64,000 bases of DNA from Solidesulfovibrio fructosivorans JJ] (GCF_000179555.1 NZ_AECZ01000010.1:1-64000); one strand, 5' to 3'. Positions 8,815 through 22,785 are shown, counted from the stretch's first letter. The notes: a model not told the origin generated them from the sequence alone. Numbers and translations: made by a program.

Positions 8815-8842
8815 GCCTTTCCCGGACGCTCCTCCTGACGTC

Positions 8843-8888
8843 CGCGCGCCGGGGCCCATTGCCGAGGGTTCCGGCGCGCGTTTTTTTT
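8843..8888 (+). terminator. Intrinsic terminator
   Basis: A perfect 10-bp GC stem (8843-8852 with 8871-8880) is followed directly by eight T residues, ending the PHP/GT4 transcript. Confidence 0.92.
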
Positions 8889-9016
8889 GCCCGTGCGCCC
8901 CTCCCCCCACACCGGAATCGCGGGCCATGCGTCCGGCGTTGACCCTGCGGCAAGGCGCGCCTATCCTCGCGGCAACACCCGGCTTTTCAACCTCCCGATC
9001 AAGGAGCATCGCCGAC

Positions 9017-9712
9017 ATGACGCGACAGGGAGCCTACAGGAATCCGATCGCCAAGTACGTCCACGAGTATATGTTCTGGAAAAAGGAGCTGGCGGAGAAG
9101 GGATTCTTGCCGAACGGGCATTACGAAGCGCTTTTCACCACGCTTTTCGGCCTGGAGAAGACCTTTTACGACGGCAAGCGCCTGCTCGACATCGGCTGCG
9201 GCCCCTGCGGGTCCCTGGAATGGGCGGAGAACGCCGCCAGACGCGTCGGGCTCGATCCCCTGGCCGAGGCCTACCGGTTTCTCGAAACCGACCGGCAGCA
9301 AATGGAATACACGCCGGATTTCGTGGAAAGCATTTCCTTTCCCGACGCCTCGTTCGACGTGGTGACCTCGATCAATTCCCTGGACCATGTGGACGACCTG
9401 GCCAAAGCCACGGCTGAGATGGCGCGCGTCGTCACGCCGGGCGGCCACGTCCTGATCGCCTGCGAAATAAGCCCCGCGCCCAAGCCCTGCGAACCGACCC
9501 TGGTCGGCTGGGACCTGGCCGCCCGCTTCCCGGGGACATGGCGCATCCTCGACGTCTCACGCTTCCCCTTCACCGGGAACGTGTCCGCCTCCATCCTCCA
9601 AGGGCGTCCCTTCGCCCCCTCCGCCCCTATCCCCACGCACGGCGTCCTGCGCTTGATGCTGCAAAAGGGAGGGGAGAGCTTTGAGAAGGATGCCGGGGGG
9701 AAACCTTTCTGA
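9017..9712 (+). CDS. Class I SAM-dependent methyltransferase
   Basis: 231-residue methyltransferase. Motif I is LLDIGCGPCGSLEW, the acidic end of strand 2 is GLDP, and motif IV-V read SFDVVTSINSLDHVDD with the post-motif TPGGHVLIACE, as in the Methyltransf_11 family. The substrate is not known; its place after a glycan-type enzyme suggests a sugar or lipid but does not prove it. The ATG at 9017 has AAGGAG upstream. The frame ends with GGKPF and TGA inside the loop of a type B palindrome (9693-9731), so the last few residues and the stop are encoded by the repeat. Confidence 0.83.
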   Translation: MTRQGAYRNPIAKYVHEYMFWKKELAEKGFLPNGHYEALFTTLFGLEKTFYDGKRLLDIGCGPCGSLEWAENAARRVGLDPLAEAYRFLETDRQQMEYTPDFVESISFPDASFDVVTSINSLDHVDDLAKATAEMARVVTPGGHVLIACEISPAPKPCEPTLVGWDLAARFPGTWRILDVSRFPFTGNVSASILQGRPFAPSAPIPTHGVLRLMLQKGGESFEKDAGGKPF

Positions 9713-9731
9713 AGAAAGGTTCTCCCCCCGG
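9693..9731. repeat. Type B intergenic palindrome (copy 1)
   Basis: An inverted repeat with arms CCGGGGGG-AAACCTTTC and AGAAAGGTT-CTCCCCCCGG, followed by GGCCCCC and an AAAGACTTT segment. It carries the methyltransferase stop codon in its loop and probably terminates that transcript. Confidence 0.75.
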
Positions 9732-9814
9732 GCCCCCTTTCCAAAGACTTTCCCCTTGGGAGGGGGCAGATTTGTAACCCATCAAAAAAGTAAAAAGTTT
9801 AGGAAGGGGAGAGC

Positions 9815-13483
<3,669 letters not shown>

Positions 13484-13496
13484 GGCGCGCTCCCTC

Positions 13497-14246
13497 CTAC
13501 AACCTGTCCACGTCCTGAAAGTCCGCCTGCCAGCTTTTGACGCGCTCGCGCCAATCCGGCCCCAGCCGCTTGCGCAGATAGGCTTCCTCGGCCCGGGCGG
13601 CGGTCTCCAGGAAACCGTCCACCGCCCTGGCGGCGGTATGGTGGCGATGGCGCACCGTCACGGCCTGGTCCACCACCAGTTCCCAGCCGGCCTGGCGCGC
13701 CCGCGCCGACAGCCAGACGTCCACGCCGTAGCCGTAGGGATTGTCATCGACATCCAGGCCGCCGATTGCGTCCAGGCAGTCCAGGGCAACAAGCGGAGCC
13801 ACGCCGTCCATGACGCGCGCCAGACGGTACTGGAAGCCCGGAGACGCCACCATTTGCGGATGGTAGGGGCTCGCGGCAAAAGCCGGGGAATAAAGGCCCA
13901 CGCGGCCCACGGTCGCCTCCAGCCGGGCCAGACGCCCAAGCGCCCGGGACAGATGCGGCGGCCTGCTCGTAAACAGGATGTCGTTGTTGCAAAACCACAA
14001 ATGGGTTTTGCCCATGTCCCTGGCCAAACCGGCGGCTTTGGCCAGCGCGCCGGCCCAATAGATGTTTTCGGGCAGCCGCTTCCAGGCGTCGGGATAGGGC
14101 TCGGGCGCGGCGTTGTCGAGCACCAGGGCGGCAAGCTCCGGATCGGGATCGCTTTGGGCCAGCTGGTCCGCCAGACGCTTGGTCACGGCCGGGTTGCCGT
14201 AGTGCAGGATGACGACCAGCGGCCGGATGGCGGCCGCCGGGGTCAA
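13497..14246 (-). CDS. Family 2-like glycosyltransferase
   Basis: 249-residue GT-A-type protein: the start RPLVVILHYGN, a VLDN turn, FCNNDILF in the place of the DxD motif, and a C-terminal GYGVDVWLSARARQAGW segment typical of rhamnosyl- and other GT2 enzymes. The start is taken at TTG 14246, which overlaps the stop of the K+ channel gene (TTGA). No in-frame ATG or GTG lies before the first core strand, so a rare start with translational coupling is the best reading. Substrates are unknown. Confidence 0.75.
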   Translation of the reverse strand: MTPAAAIRPLVVILHYGNPAVTKRLADQLAQSDPDPELAALVLDNAAPEPYPDAWKRLPENIYWAGALAKAAGLARDMGKTHLWFCNNDILFTSRPPHLSRALGRLARLEATVGRVGLYSPAFAASPYHPQMVASPGFQYRLARVMDGVAPLVALDCLDAIGGLDVDDNPYGYGVDVWLSARARQAGWELVVDQAVTVRHRHHTAARAVDGFLETAARAEEAYLRKRLGPDWRERVKSWQADFQDVDRL

Positions 14247-15295
14247 AGGACCTCCCGCAGGCCGTCGAGGCCCTCCGTGCGGCCGACCAGGATCATGGTG
14301 TCCCCGGCTTCGAGGATGGCCTGGGGCAATGGATTGAAGATCATCTCCCCGGACACCTTCTTGATGGCGATGATGATGAGGTTGAAGCGGGGACGGATGC
14401 GGGCCTCGATGAGGTTCTTGTTGACGAAATCGGACGTCTCCGTCACCTGCAGCTCTTCCATTTGCAGGTCGACTTCGCTGCCCCCTCCGGCCAGTTCCAG
14501 AAAGGAGGTGACCGTCGGCCGCAGCACCGACTGGGCCATGCGCACGCCGCCGTACAGGTGGGGCACGAGCACCTGGTCCGCCCCGGCCCGCTCCAGGCGC
14601 TGGGTATGGCCCAGGGCGTCGGCCCGGGCCACGATGCGGATGGCCGGATTGAGCTGGCGCGCGGTCAGGGTCACGTAAACGTTGGCCGCTTCCTGGGTCA
14701 GGGCCGCGACCAGGGTCCGGGCCCGGGCCAAACCGGCGGCGAGAAGCGTCTCGTCGGCTGTGGCGTCGCCGAAAACATGGGGAATGCCCTGCTCGTCGAG
14801 GAGCCGGATGACTTCCTCGCTGTTCTCCACCACCACGGCGGGCATGTTTTCGGCCAGGATCTCCCGGGCCACGATGGAGCCGATGCGGCCGTAACCGCAG
14901 ATGATGACGTGCTCGCTCAGGCCGTCGATGATTTTCTGCATGCGCCGTCTCCCGAGATACTGTTGCAGCCGGCCTTCCACCAACACCTGGGTAAAGGAGC
15001 CGACGAGATAGGCGAACGCCCCCACGCCCGAAACGATGAGCAGCATGGTGACCACGCGGCCGTCATGGGACAGGGGATAGACTTCCTGGAACCCTACTGT
15101 GGAAAGGGTGATGACGACCTGGTAGAGGCTGTCGAAAAAACTCCAGCCCTCCACATACATGTAGCCCGTCACGCCCAGGCAGAAGACCAGCGCCAGGGCG
15201 AGGAAACCGCCGAGCAGCGGCCCCCAGGCCCCCAGCCTATGGTGCAGCCGCACGGCCCGGCCGTGCATGCGCATAAAATTGCGGCCGTCCGACAT
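14243..15295 (-). CDS. Two-TM potassium channel with RCK (TrkA-N/TrkA-C) domains
   Basis: 350-residue channel subunit. A membrane helix (27-48), a pore helix and filter (about 58-70), and a second membrane helix (82-105) precede a Rossmann-type TrkA-N domain (VIICGYGRIGSIVARE, about 115-235) and a TrkA-C domain (270-345). RCK domains gate the pore in response to nucleotides or cations. The filter reads TVGFQE rather than TVGYG or TVGFG, so the second glycine is Gln70. The ATG at 15295 lies one base after the uvrB stop, with GGAG within the uvrB end, so the genes are coupled. Confidence 0.88.
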   Translation of the reverse strand: MSDGRNFMRMHGRAVRLHHRLGAWGPLLGGFLALALVFCLGVTGYMYVEGWSFFDSLYQVVITLSTVGFQEVYPLSHDGRVVTMLLIVSGVGAFAYLVGSFTQVLVEGRLQQYLGRRRMQKIIDGLSEHVIICGYGRIGSIVAREILAENMPAVVVENSEEVIRLLDEQGIPHVFGDATADETLLAAGLARARTLVAALTQEAANVYVTLTARQLNPAIRIVARADALGHTQRLERAGADQVLVPHLYGGVRMAQSVLRPTVTSFLELAGGGSEVDLQMEELQVTETSDFVNKNLIEARIRPRFNLIIIAIKKVSGEMIFNPLPQAILEAGDTMILVGRTEGLDGLREVL

Positions 15296-15296
15296 T

Positions 15297-17336
<2,040 letters not shown>

Positions 17337-17454
17337 GGTGTTTTTTTGTACATCCCCGGTCAACGTAACGAAAGCGAAAACCCCGTGGCGTTTCGACCGG
17401 CACTCGCGCCGCGCCGCAGCCGGGGTCAGCCTGCCGTGTCAAGGAGACGCTCCC

Positions 17455-17940
17455 ATGGAAATCGACGTCGTTCCGGCTGATTTCAGCCTTCCCGTACACC
17501 GGGCCTGGACCGTGTCCATGGTCATCAAAAGCTTCAAGGGCCGCAAGGACGTCACCGTCCACCTGTTTCGTCCGGAATGGGACCCGGCCGAGGAAGGAAT
17601 CTACGACTGGGACGCCCTGATCGGGGACCCGGTGGACCCCGATCTGCCGGTGAGCATCGAAAGCTGCCGGCGCATCCTGCTCGAATCCTTTACCGAGGAG
17701 GAGCGCGACGCGCTCGTCAACTACCTCAAGACCCGGTACAAGGACAAGCTGTCCGAGATCCACGCCTGCGCCCTGAACCTGCCCATTCCGCTGGGGCTCA
17801 CCGCCCTGTCCGAACTGACCGAAGGCAAGTCCGTGGGTTTTATCCGCTTCGACAAGATTCCCAATTACACCTTGCCCTTCCCCGTGCGCGGCTATTTCGA
17901 CCTGAGCCAGCACAAGCCCATCATCGAAGGATTGGATTAG
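17455..17940 (+). CDS. Conserved hypothetical protein
   Basis: 161-residue soluble protein that I do not assign to a family. It has no signal peptide or membrane segment, is rich in Pro, Asp and Glu in the first half, and contains a predicted helix (FTEEERDALVNYLKTRYKDKL) followed by a beta-rich end (VGFIRFDKIPNYTLPFPVRGYFDL). AAGGAG precedes the ATG at 17455. It is divergent from uvrB and 72 bp upstream of the LOG-family gene, with a GC hairpin between them. Codon use matches the neighbourhood and supports a real gene. Confidence 0.75.
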   Translation: MEIDVVPADFSLPVHRAWTVSMVIKSFKGRKDVTVHLFRPEWDPAEEGIYDWDALIGDPVDPDLPVSIESCRRILLESFTEEERDALVNYLKTRYKDKLSEIHACALNLPIPLGLTALSELTEGKSVGFIRFDKIPNYTLPFPVRGYFDLSQHKPIIEGLD

Positions 17941-17979
17941 CGGCGTATTCCTCGTTCATGTAGCACCATCCGCCAGACC

Positions 17980-18000
17980 GGGGCCGTGCGTATCGGCCCC
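17980..18000 (+). other. Hairpin before LOG-family gene
   Basis: GGGGCCG-N7-CGGCCCC is a perfect 7-bp stem ending 13 bases before the downstream ATG and close to its ribosome-binding site. It could modulate translation or be a weak terminator; there is no T-run. Confidence 0.35.
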
Positions 18001-18012
18001 TCGGAGCGCCCC

Positions 18013-18597
18013 ATGCAGAGCGTTTGTATTTTTTGCGGTTCATCGTCCGGGCTCGACCCGGCGTACGTGGACGCGGCCACCCGGCTGGGCCGGGTGCTGG
18101 CCGAGGAGCGTATCACCCTCGTCTACGGCGGGGCCTGCGTCGGGCTCATGGGCGCCGTGGCCGACGCGACACTCGCCGCCGGCGGCAAGGCCATCGGCGT
18201 GCTGCCGGATTTTCTGCGGCGCAAGGAGCTGGCCCACCCGCGCCTGACAGAACTCCATGTGGTGACTTCCATGCACGAACGCAAGGCACGCATGGCCGAG
18301 CTGTCCGACGGGTTCATCGCCCTGCCCGGCGGTATGGGCACCCTGGAGGAATTCTGCGAGATCATCACCTGGGCCCAACTCGGCCTGCACACCAAGCCCT
18401 GCGGCCTGCTCAACGTGCAGAACTACTACGAGCCCTTGCTGCATTTCGTCGACCGCATGACCACGGAAGGCTTCATCAAGGAAAAGCAGAAAGGCCTCGT
18501 GCTGTCCGCGGAAACCCCCGAGGAGATGCTCGCGGTCATGCGCGCCTTCGAGCCGATCCGGGTGCAGAAATGGGTGGACACCCGCGCCCGGGCGTAG
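18013..18597 (+). CDS. LOG-family nucleoside 5'-monophosphate phosphoribohydrolase
   Basis: 194-residue protein of the Lonely-Guy/YgdH-like family, which hydrolyses cytokinin riboside or purine nucleoside monophosphates to free base and ribose 5-phosphate. The Rossmann-like fold begins VCIFCGSS; the catalytic signature PGGMGTLEE is at 105-113 and the upstream MHERK carries the conserved arginine (Arg90). In bacteria the physiological substrate is usually unknown. The ATG at 18013 has GGAG seven bases upstream; an in-frame GTG at 17986 is less likely. It is followed by a type A palindrome. Confidence 0.9.
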   Translation: MQSVCIFCGSSSGLDPAYVDAATRLGRVLAEERITLVYGGACVGLMGAVADATLAAGGKAIGVLPDFLRRKELAHPRLTELHVVTSMHERKARMAELSDGFIALPGGMGTLEEFCEIITWAQLGLHTKPCGLLNVQNYYEPLLHFVDRMTTEGFIKEKQKGLVLSAETPEEMLAVMRAFEPIRVQKWVDTRARA

Positions 18598-18619
18598 GAT
18601 GCGCGAAGGGGAAAGAGTT

Positions 18620-18663
18620 GCGAGAGGGGAACCCTTTTTGAAAAAAGGGTTCCCCTTTCACGC
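18620..18663. repeat. Type A intergenic palindrome (copy 3)
   Basis: Arms GCGAGAGGGGAACCCTTTTT (18620-18639) and its near-complement to 18663, with a one-base loop and two mismatches near the base. The flank reads CTCTCCCCTCCCCAAAACTTTT, the reverse of the other copies' left flank. It probably terminates the LOG-family gene. Confidence 0.85.
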
Positions 18664-18872
18664 TCTCCCCTCCCCAAAACTTTTAGCTTTTGCAGCTGGT
18701 TAACGATCTTATTTCCTTGAGAGAAGTCCCGGGAAGAGGAACAAGGGAAGACCCTCCTTTAAAAAATTTCCCGGAGGCCTATCAGTCCCTATATGTTCCT
18801 GCGACTTTACACCCGCCGCCGTGACGACTATTGAGAACTGGCCGTTGCGGCTGCGCTTTTTCTTTTTTTTAC

Positions 18873-18893
18873 TGAAAATGATATTCTCTTTCA
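18873..18893. promoter_or_regulatory. Fur-like operator
   Basis: An imperfect 21-bp palindrome with arms TGAAAATGA and TCTCTTTCA (outer five bases of each arm perfectly complementary) around TAT, resembling a Fur box. It abuts the AAAAGGAG ribosome-binding site of the DUF364 gene, so a bound repressor would block its promoter or initiation. Confidence 0.6.
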
Positions 18894-18906
18894 AAAGGAG
18901 TATGGC

Positions 18907-19665
18907 ATGTCCCAGCCCCTCTCCCAACAGGATATCCTGCGGGCCATCGTGGACGACATCCGCAGCGTTGCGGATGCCTCCATCACCGACGTGACCACCG
19001 GCAACTGTCTGGCCGCCGTCTCCGCCCGCCATTGCGGTCTGGCCTCCCTCGTCTCCCACATCGCCGCGGGCCTCGATCCCGTCAGCCCGGCCCGGGAAGA
19101 TCTGCCCCAGAGCGCCAAGGAGCTGGCCCTCACCCTGGCCGATCCCGAGGTTTCCAACACCGACAACGCCTCCCTGGCCATGGCGGCGGTCAACGCTCTG
19201 CTGCCGGCCCCGGAAAACGTCACCGAACACCACGGTCAGGAACTGATGCTGGCCCGGGGCAAAGGCAGGAAAGTGGCCGTGGTCGGTCATTTTCCCTTTG
19301 TCGACGCCCTGCGCGGCGTGTGCCAGGAACTCTGGGTATTGGAAAAGCGGCCCCGGCCCGGAGACGTGCCCGCTTCCAAGTCCGGCGAAGTGCTGCCCCA
19401 GGCCGACGTCGTGGCCGTCACCGGCACCACCCTTTTAAACGGCACCCTGGCCGGACTGTTGGCCAGCTGCCGCAAGGACGCCTACGTGGTCATGCTCGGC
19501 CCCACCACCCCGTTTGCCGCCTCGCTCTTCGACTGCGGCATCGACGTGCTGGCCGGTTGCGCCGTGCCCGATCCCCAGGCGGCGCTCGCCGGCATTAGGG
19601 CCGGGAAATGCTTCAAGGGACTCTCCGGCGTGCGCCAGACGGCCTGGACCCGTGCGGGCGCATAA
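18907..19665 (+). CDS. DUF364/DUF4213 putative heavy-metal chelation protein
   Basis: 252-residue cytoplasmic protein of the DUF4213 (N-terminal)/DUF364 family, annotated in databases as putative heavy-metal chelation. Recognisable features are the SVADASITDVTTGNCLAAV start, a middle NTDNASLAMAAVNA segment, a Rossmann-like VAVVGHFPFVDALR strand-turn, and the late TGTTLLNGT and GPTTPF loops with CGIDVLAG. It has AAAAGGAG seven bases before the ATG. The adjacent Fur-like palindrome suggests iron- or metal-dependent expression. The biochemical role is not established for the family. Confidence 0.85.
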   Translation: MSQPLSQQDILRAIVDDIRSVADASITDVTTGNCLAAVSARHCGLASLVSHIAAGLDPVSPAREDLPQSAKELALTLADPEVSNTDNASLAMAAVNALLPAPENVTEHHGQELMLARGKGRKVAVVGHFPFVDALRGVCQELWVLEKRPRPGDVPASKSGEVLPQADVVAVTGTTLLNGTLAGLLASCRKDAYVVMLGPTTPFAASLFDCGIDVLAGCAVPDPQAALAGIRAGKCFKGLSGVRQTAWTRAGA

Positions 19666-19683
19666 AGTCGGTTCTGGCCTTTT

Positions 19684-20907
19684 TTACGAAGGAAACGGGT
19701 TGGAGGCAAAAACCTGGACGTACTGCGGATACGGCGGATTGCCGCTGGTCGGCCCGAAACAGGCGACAAGCTCCAAGGACCCCATATCCAAAGCATAGGA
19801 TTGGTATGTCGGATAATCGTCTATCGAACGGTAGATGGCGCCTGAACTTTTGGCGATCCCGTCCGTCCCGGTGTAGGAAATGATATCCTGCACATCCTGC
19901 AGGCCAAGGGTACCGCTGGATTCCAACTTGGATGCAATAAGTGTCGTGTAGCTCTCGTAGCGTTTCTCATTGGACGCCGCCCCGGGGAAATTATCCGTCG
20001 TCCCGGGCAACATGAAGGAATTCACCGCGACAAGGGTATCGGGGAAAGCCCACGTGGAACCGTCGCGGAGGATCGAGTCGTCGTACCGAAGGCCCTTAGC
20101 TTCCGGGTGCTCGATGTCATTCTCGAGAACGGCGGCACTGTTTTCATCGGCCAAAAAGGCAATGTAGGAATGCGTGTTTTGTCGCGTGGCAAGATAATAA
20201 CCGACGCTGTCCAAGGTGTCGGCATGTTCAAAGGCATACCGTAGATCGGCGATATACGAGTCGGCCCCGACGGTCGTATAATATCCGCTTTGCATGTCGC
20301 TATCCAGGACGGCCCCGGAAAGATGGTTCTCACTGAAAACGGACAGGGGAAAGATCTGGCCGAGGATGCCGATACTTACGATGTCATAAGCGGCATCACC
20401 ATTTCGATAAAGCTGGATATTATGCAACTCCGAGATTCCAGGCATATCGTACCAGTCCAGATTGCGACCGACAATGGTCGAACCGGTCGCCGAGGCCTGG
20501 CCAAAGACCGCGGTGGCCGAGCAGCTCCCCGGATCTATGACGTCATGCACGACTTCAAATAAAAGCAATTCATCGGACGACAGGATTCCATCACCGAGTT
20601 TGTCGACGGGAGAGTTGAAGACGGTCGTCATGCCGCGCAATTCATCCTGGTAGGCTTGCGGCATGTCCGCGACGAGATTCTTGGCTTCCGCGACAAGGGC
20701 CGACAGGTCCTTATGATCCGGCGCTGATTCGACGGAAAGAAGCAAAAAGTTGTCGATGGTGGCGCCGTATGTCGGCATGATGCTGAGAATTTCTTGCGCG
20801 TAGGCCTGTCCGACTTCGAAATGTGATCCACTTTCGAAGTCGAGAACCGTCTTGTAATAAAGATCATCAACTCTTTCAATCGTAGCAAGCGAAGCATTCG
20901 TCGACAT
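19684..20907 (-). CDS. C45-type autoproteolytic Ntn hydrolase/acyltransferase
   Basis: 407-residue protein resembling peptidase C45/acyl-coenzyme A:6-aminopenicillanic-acid acyltransferase-like Ntn hydrolases. A helical N-terminal part precedes GSCSATAVFG with the probable nucleophile Cys129, then GSTIVGRNLDWY, the oxyanion and substrate-binding strand of the family. In known members the chain is cut just before this cysteine, so residues 1-128 would form the alpha chain. No signal peptide is evident. The ATG at 20907 (GAGG five bases upstream) is preferred over one 45 bp upstream. Base composition and codon use are clearly more AT-rich than the neighbours, suggesting recent transfer. The substrate is unknown. 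Confidence 0.8.
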   Translation of the reverse strand: MSTNASLATIERVDDLYYKTVLDFESGSHFEVGQAYAQEILSIMPTYGATIDNFLLLSVESAPDHKDLSALVAEAKNLVADMPQAYQDELRGMTTVFNSPVDKLGDGILSSDELLLFEVVHDVIDPGSCSATAVFGQASATGSTIVGRNLDWYDMPGISELHNIQLYRNGDAAYDIVSIGILGQIFPLSVFSENHLSGAVLDSDMQSGYYTTVGADSYIADLRYAFEHADTLDSVGYYLATRQNTHSYIAFLADENSAAVLENDIEHPEAKGLRYDDSILRDGSTWAFPDTLVAVNSFMLPGTTDNFPGAASNEKRYESYTTLIASKLESSGTLGLQDVQDIISYTGTDGIAKSSGAIYRSIDDYPTYQSYALDMGSLELVACFGPTSGNPPYPQYVQVFASNPFPS

Positions 20908-21319
20908 GACAACCTCTGCAAGGGATTGCGGCATCCTAATTTTTATTTTCAACCGCAGTATTCATAGACACGAATATTTTGTCTACACATTCACGTATTT
21001 AAAGTGAATTGTCCAGAAATAAAATACGTTAGCCAGCCGGATGCCATCGGACAAAATCAAAGAAGCCTTCTCCGTCCGCAAGGGTATGATCAGCATATGG
21101 GGAACGTTTGGATAGGGCACCCTTTCCATTGCGGCACAATACCGTCTTGAATATTGCCCACAGCACCAAGCAGTATTTGCTCCTATCCTATATCGCTCAG
21201 GATAGTGCCTCCCCCCTGCCATCTCGCCAATACGCATTTCTTGCAAAGAATGTCTTACATTTCCTCCACACTTTCTCTGCACAGAAATAGTCCATAAAAA
21301 AATTGAGGAAGGGGAGAGC
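20908..21319. other. AT-rich intergenic stretch upstream of the C45 gene
   Basis: About 400 bp with distinctly lower GC than the rest of the window. It contains two adjacent 21-bp inverted repeats (20965-20985 and 20989-21009). Short frames exist on both strands, but none has a convincing ribosome-binding site or family resemblance. Confidence 0.55.
20965..21009. promoter_or_regulatory. Tandem 21-bp inverted repeats, candidate operators
   Basis: TAGACA-N9-TGTCTA (20965-20985) and ATTCAC-N9-GTGAAT (20989-21009) have identical 6-9-6 geometry and are 24 bp apart centre to centre, 58-102 bp upstream of the C45 gene start. This spacing would put two bound dimers about two helical turns apart. No cognate regulator is encoded nearby. 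Confidence 0.45.
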
Positions 21320-21359
21320 GCGAGAGGGGAAACCCTTTTTAAAGGGTTTCCCCTCTCGC
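21320..21359. repeat. Type A intergenic palindrome (copy 4)
   Basis: A perfect 19-bp inverted repeat (21320-21338 with 21341-21359) and 2-nt loop. The left flank AAAAAATTGAGGAAGGGGAG matches that of other copies. It lies 22 bp after the nhaA stop and can terminate that gene. Confidence 0.88.
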
Positions 21360-21381
21360 ATCATCCTCCCTCTTTCCTGTT

Positions 21382-22785
21382 TCAGTACTTCGACGGACAC
21401 GTGCCGTCGCCGCCGGAGATGCCGTCGTTGTTCGATGCCGGGCTGTTGCCCGGGCCGACGGCGCGCAGGATCAGGTACCCGAGCACACCCGAGATCGTCG
21501 ACGCGGCCAGGATGGCCAGCTTGGCCTTGGCGTCCAGGGCGCTCTGGTCGCCGAAGGCCAGCCCGGCGATGAAGATGGACATGGTGAAACCGATGCCGGC
21601 CAGACAGGCCGCGCCGTAGTAATGTCCGGCGCGCAGCCCTTCCGGAATGGCGACCAGGCGCAGCTTGAACATGGTCCAGCAGGCGAGAAACACGCCGGCC
21701 TGCTTGCCGATGACCAAGCCGGCCAGGATGCCGAGCGAAACGGGTTCGGCCAGGCCGCTGCCGGCCCCGGCCGCCAGCGGCACCCCGGCGTTGGCCAAGG
21801 CGAAAAGCGGCATGACGGCATAGGCCACAAAGGGATGCAGCCCGTGCTCGATGCGCGGCAGAGGAGGGCTGGCCTTGTGGCAGGCGTCCTCCACAGCCCC
21901 GATGGCGGAGAGCCTCGCCTTGTCGGCCAAAAGCGGCAGGCCGGACCCGTTGGCGTGTTCGAAACAGCCGAGCAAGCGCCGGACCTTGGCCACGAAAGCC
22001 TCGCCAGGAATGCGGGTCCGGGCCGGGATGGTCATGGCCGCCAGCACCCCGGCGATGGTGGCGTGCACGCCGGATTTGAGAAACGCCAGCCACAGCACGG
22101 CCCCAAGGAGCAGATAGATCGCGGGATGGCGCACGCCGGCCACGTTGGCCCCCAGCATGCAGACGAACATGGCCCCGCCCACAGCCAGACAAATAAGCGA
22201 GAGGTCGCCGCTGTAGAAAACGGCGATGACCAGCACGGCCCCGATGTCGTCCACAATGGCCACGGCGGCCAGAAACACCTTGAGACCGGACGGAACGCGC
22301 CGGCCGAGCAGGGACAGGATGCCCAGGGCGAAGGCAATGTCCGTGGCCATGGGGATGCCCCAGCCGGCGACGGACGGCGTGCCGGCGTTGAAAAAAGCGT
22401 AGAGCGCGGCCGGCACGGCCATGCCGCCCACAGCCGCCGCCACGGGCAGGACCGCCTGGGCCGGGGAATTGAGTTCGCCAACCAGGGCCTCGCGCTTGAT
22501 TTCCAGGCCCACGGTAAAGAAGAAAACGGCCATGAGGCCGTCGTTGATCCAATGAAGCAGCGTCTTGGACAGGACCATGCCCCCGAAGCCGAAGGTGACA
22601 TGGGTATCCCACAGGGCGAAGTAGGACGGGGCGAACCGGGAATTGGCCCAGACAAGGGCGATGATCGTGCAGGCGATGAGCACCAGCCCCCCGGAGGATT
22701 CCACCCGGCTGAAGCGCACGAAAGGGGCCAGGGCCTGCTCGATCAACGGTATCGCCTCGTGTTCCGTGGCGTCGGATGTGTTCAT
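21382..22785 (-). CDS. nhaA: Na+/H+ antiporter NhaA
   Basis: 467-residue inner-membrane antiporter exporting Na+ (or Li+) in exchange for protons. About 12 hydrophobic helices are apparent. The ion-binding aspartate pair is in VAIVDDIGAVLVIAVF, and NDGLMAVFFFTVGLEIKRE and GIGFTMSIFIAGLAF are classic NhaA segments. It is longer than E. coli NhaA, with an extended loop (about residues 255-300) and a polar Gly/Asn/Ser-rich C-terminal tail. AAGGAG precedes the ATG at 22785. It is monocistronic. Confidence 0.95.
   Translation of the reverse strand: MNTSDATEHEAIPLIEQALAPFVRFSRVESSGGLVLIACTIIALVWANSRFAPSYFALWDTHVTFGFGGMVLSKTLLHWINDGLMAVFFFTVGLEIKREALVGELNSPAQAVLPVAAAVGGMAVPAALYAFFNAGTPSVAGWGIPMATDIAFALGILSLLGRRVPSGLKVFLAAVAIVDDIGAVLVIAVFYSGDLSLICLAVGGAMFVCMLGANVAGVRHPAIYLLLGAVLWLAFLKSGVHATIAGVLAAMTIPARTRIPGEAFVAKVRRLLGCFEHANGSGLPLLADKARLSAIGAVEDACHKASPPLPRIEHGLHPFVAYAVMPLFALANAGVPLAAGAGSGLAEPVSLGILAGLVIGKQAGVFLACWTMFKLRLVAIPEGLRAGHYYGAACLAGIGFTMSIFIAGLAFGDQSALDAKAKLAILAASTISGVLGYLILRAVGPGNSPASNNDGISGGDGTCPSKY

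Larger units (their letters stand above)
18598..18906. other. 309-bp gene-free stretch
   Basis: It holds a type A palindrome at its left end, then about 200 bp of mixed composition with a loose inverted repeat (CCGGGAA and TTCCCGG about 28 nt apart, near 18730-18775), then a T-rich tract and the Fur-like operator and ribosome-binding site of the next gene. I see no RNA gene or further coding frame. Confidence 0.6.

Noticed and set aside
20573-20611. EF-hand-like loop (DKLGDGILSSDE) in the C45-type protein
   Set aside because: The segment aligns better with the ordinary GxxxGxxxSxDELLLLN-type region of C45/choloylglycine-like hydrolases; position 3 of an EF loop is Leu, and no second EF-hand is present.
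20983-21290. Short frames on both strands in the AT-rich stretch (up to 99 codons)
   Set aside because: No ribosome-binding site, no recognisable sequence, and they cross the candidate operators.
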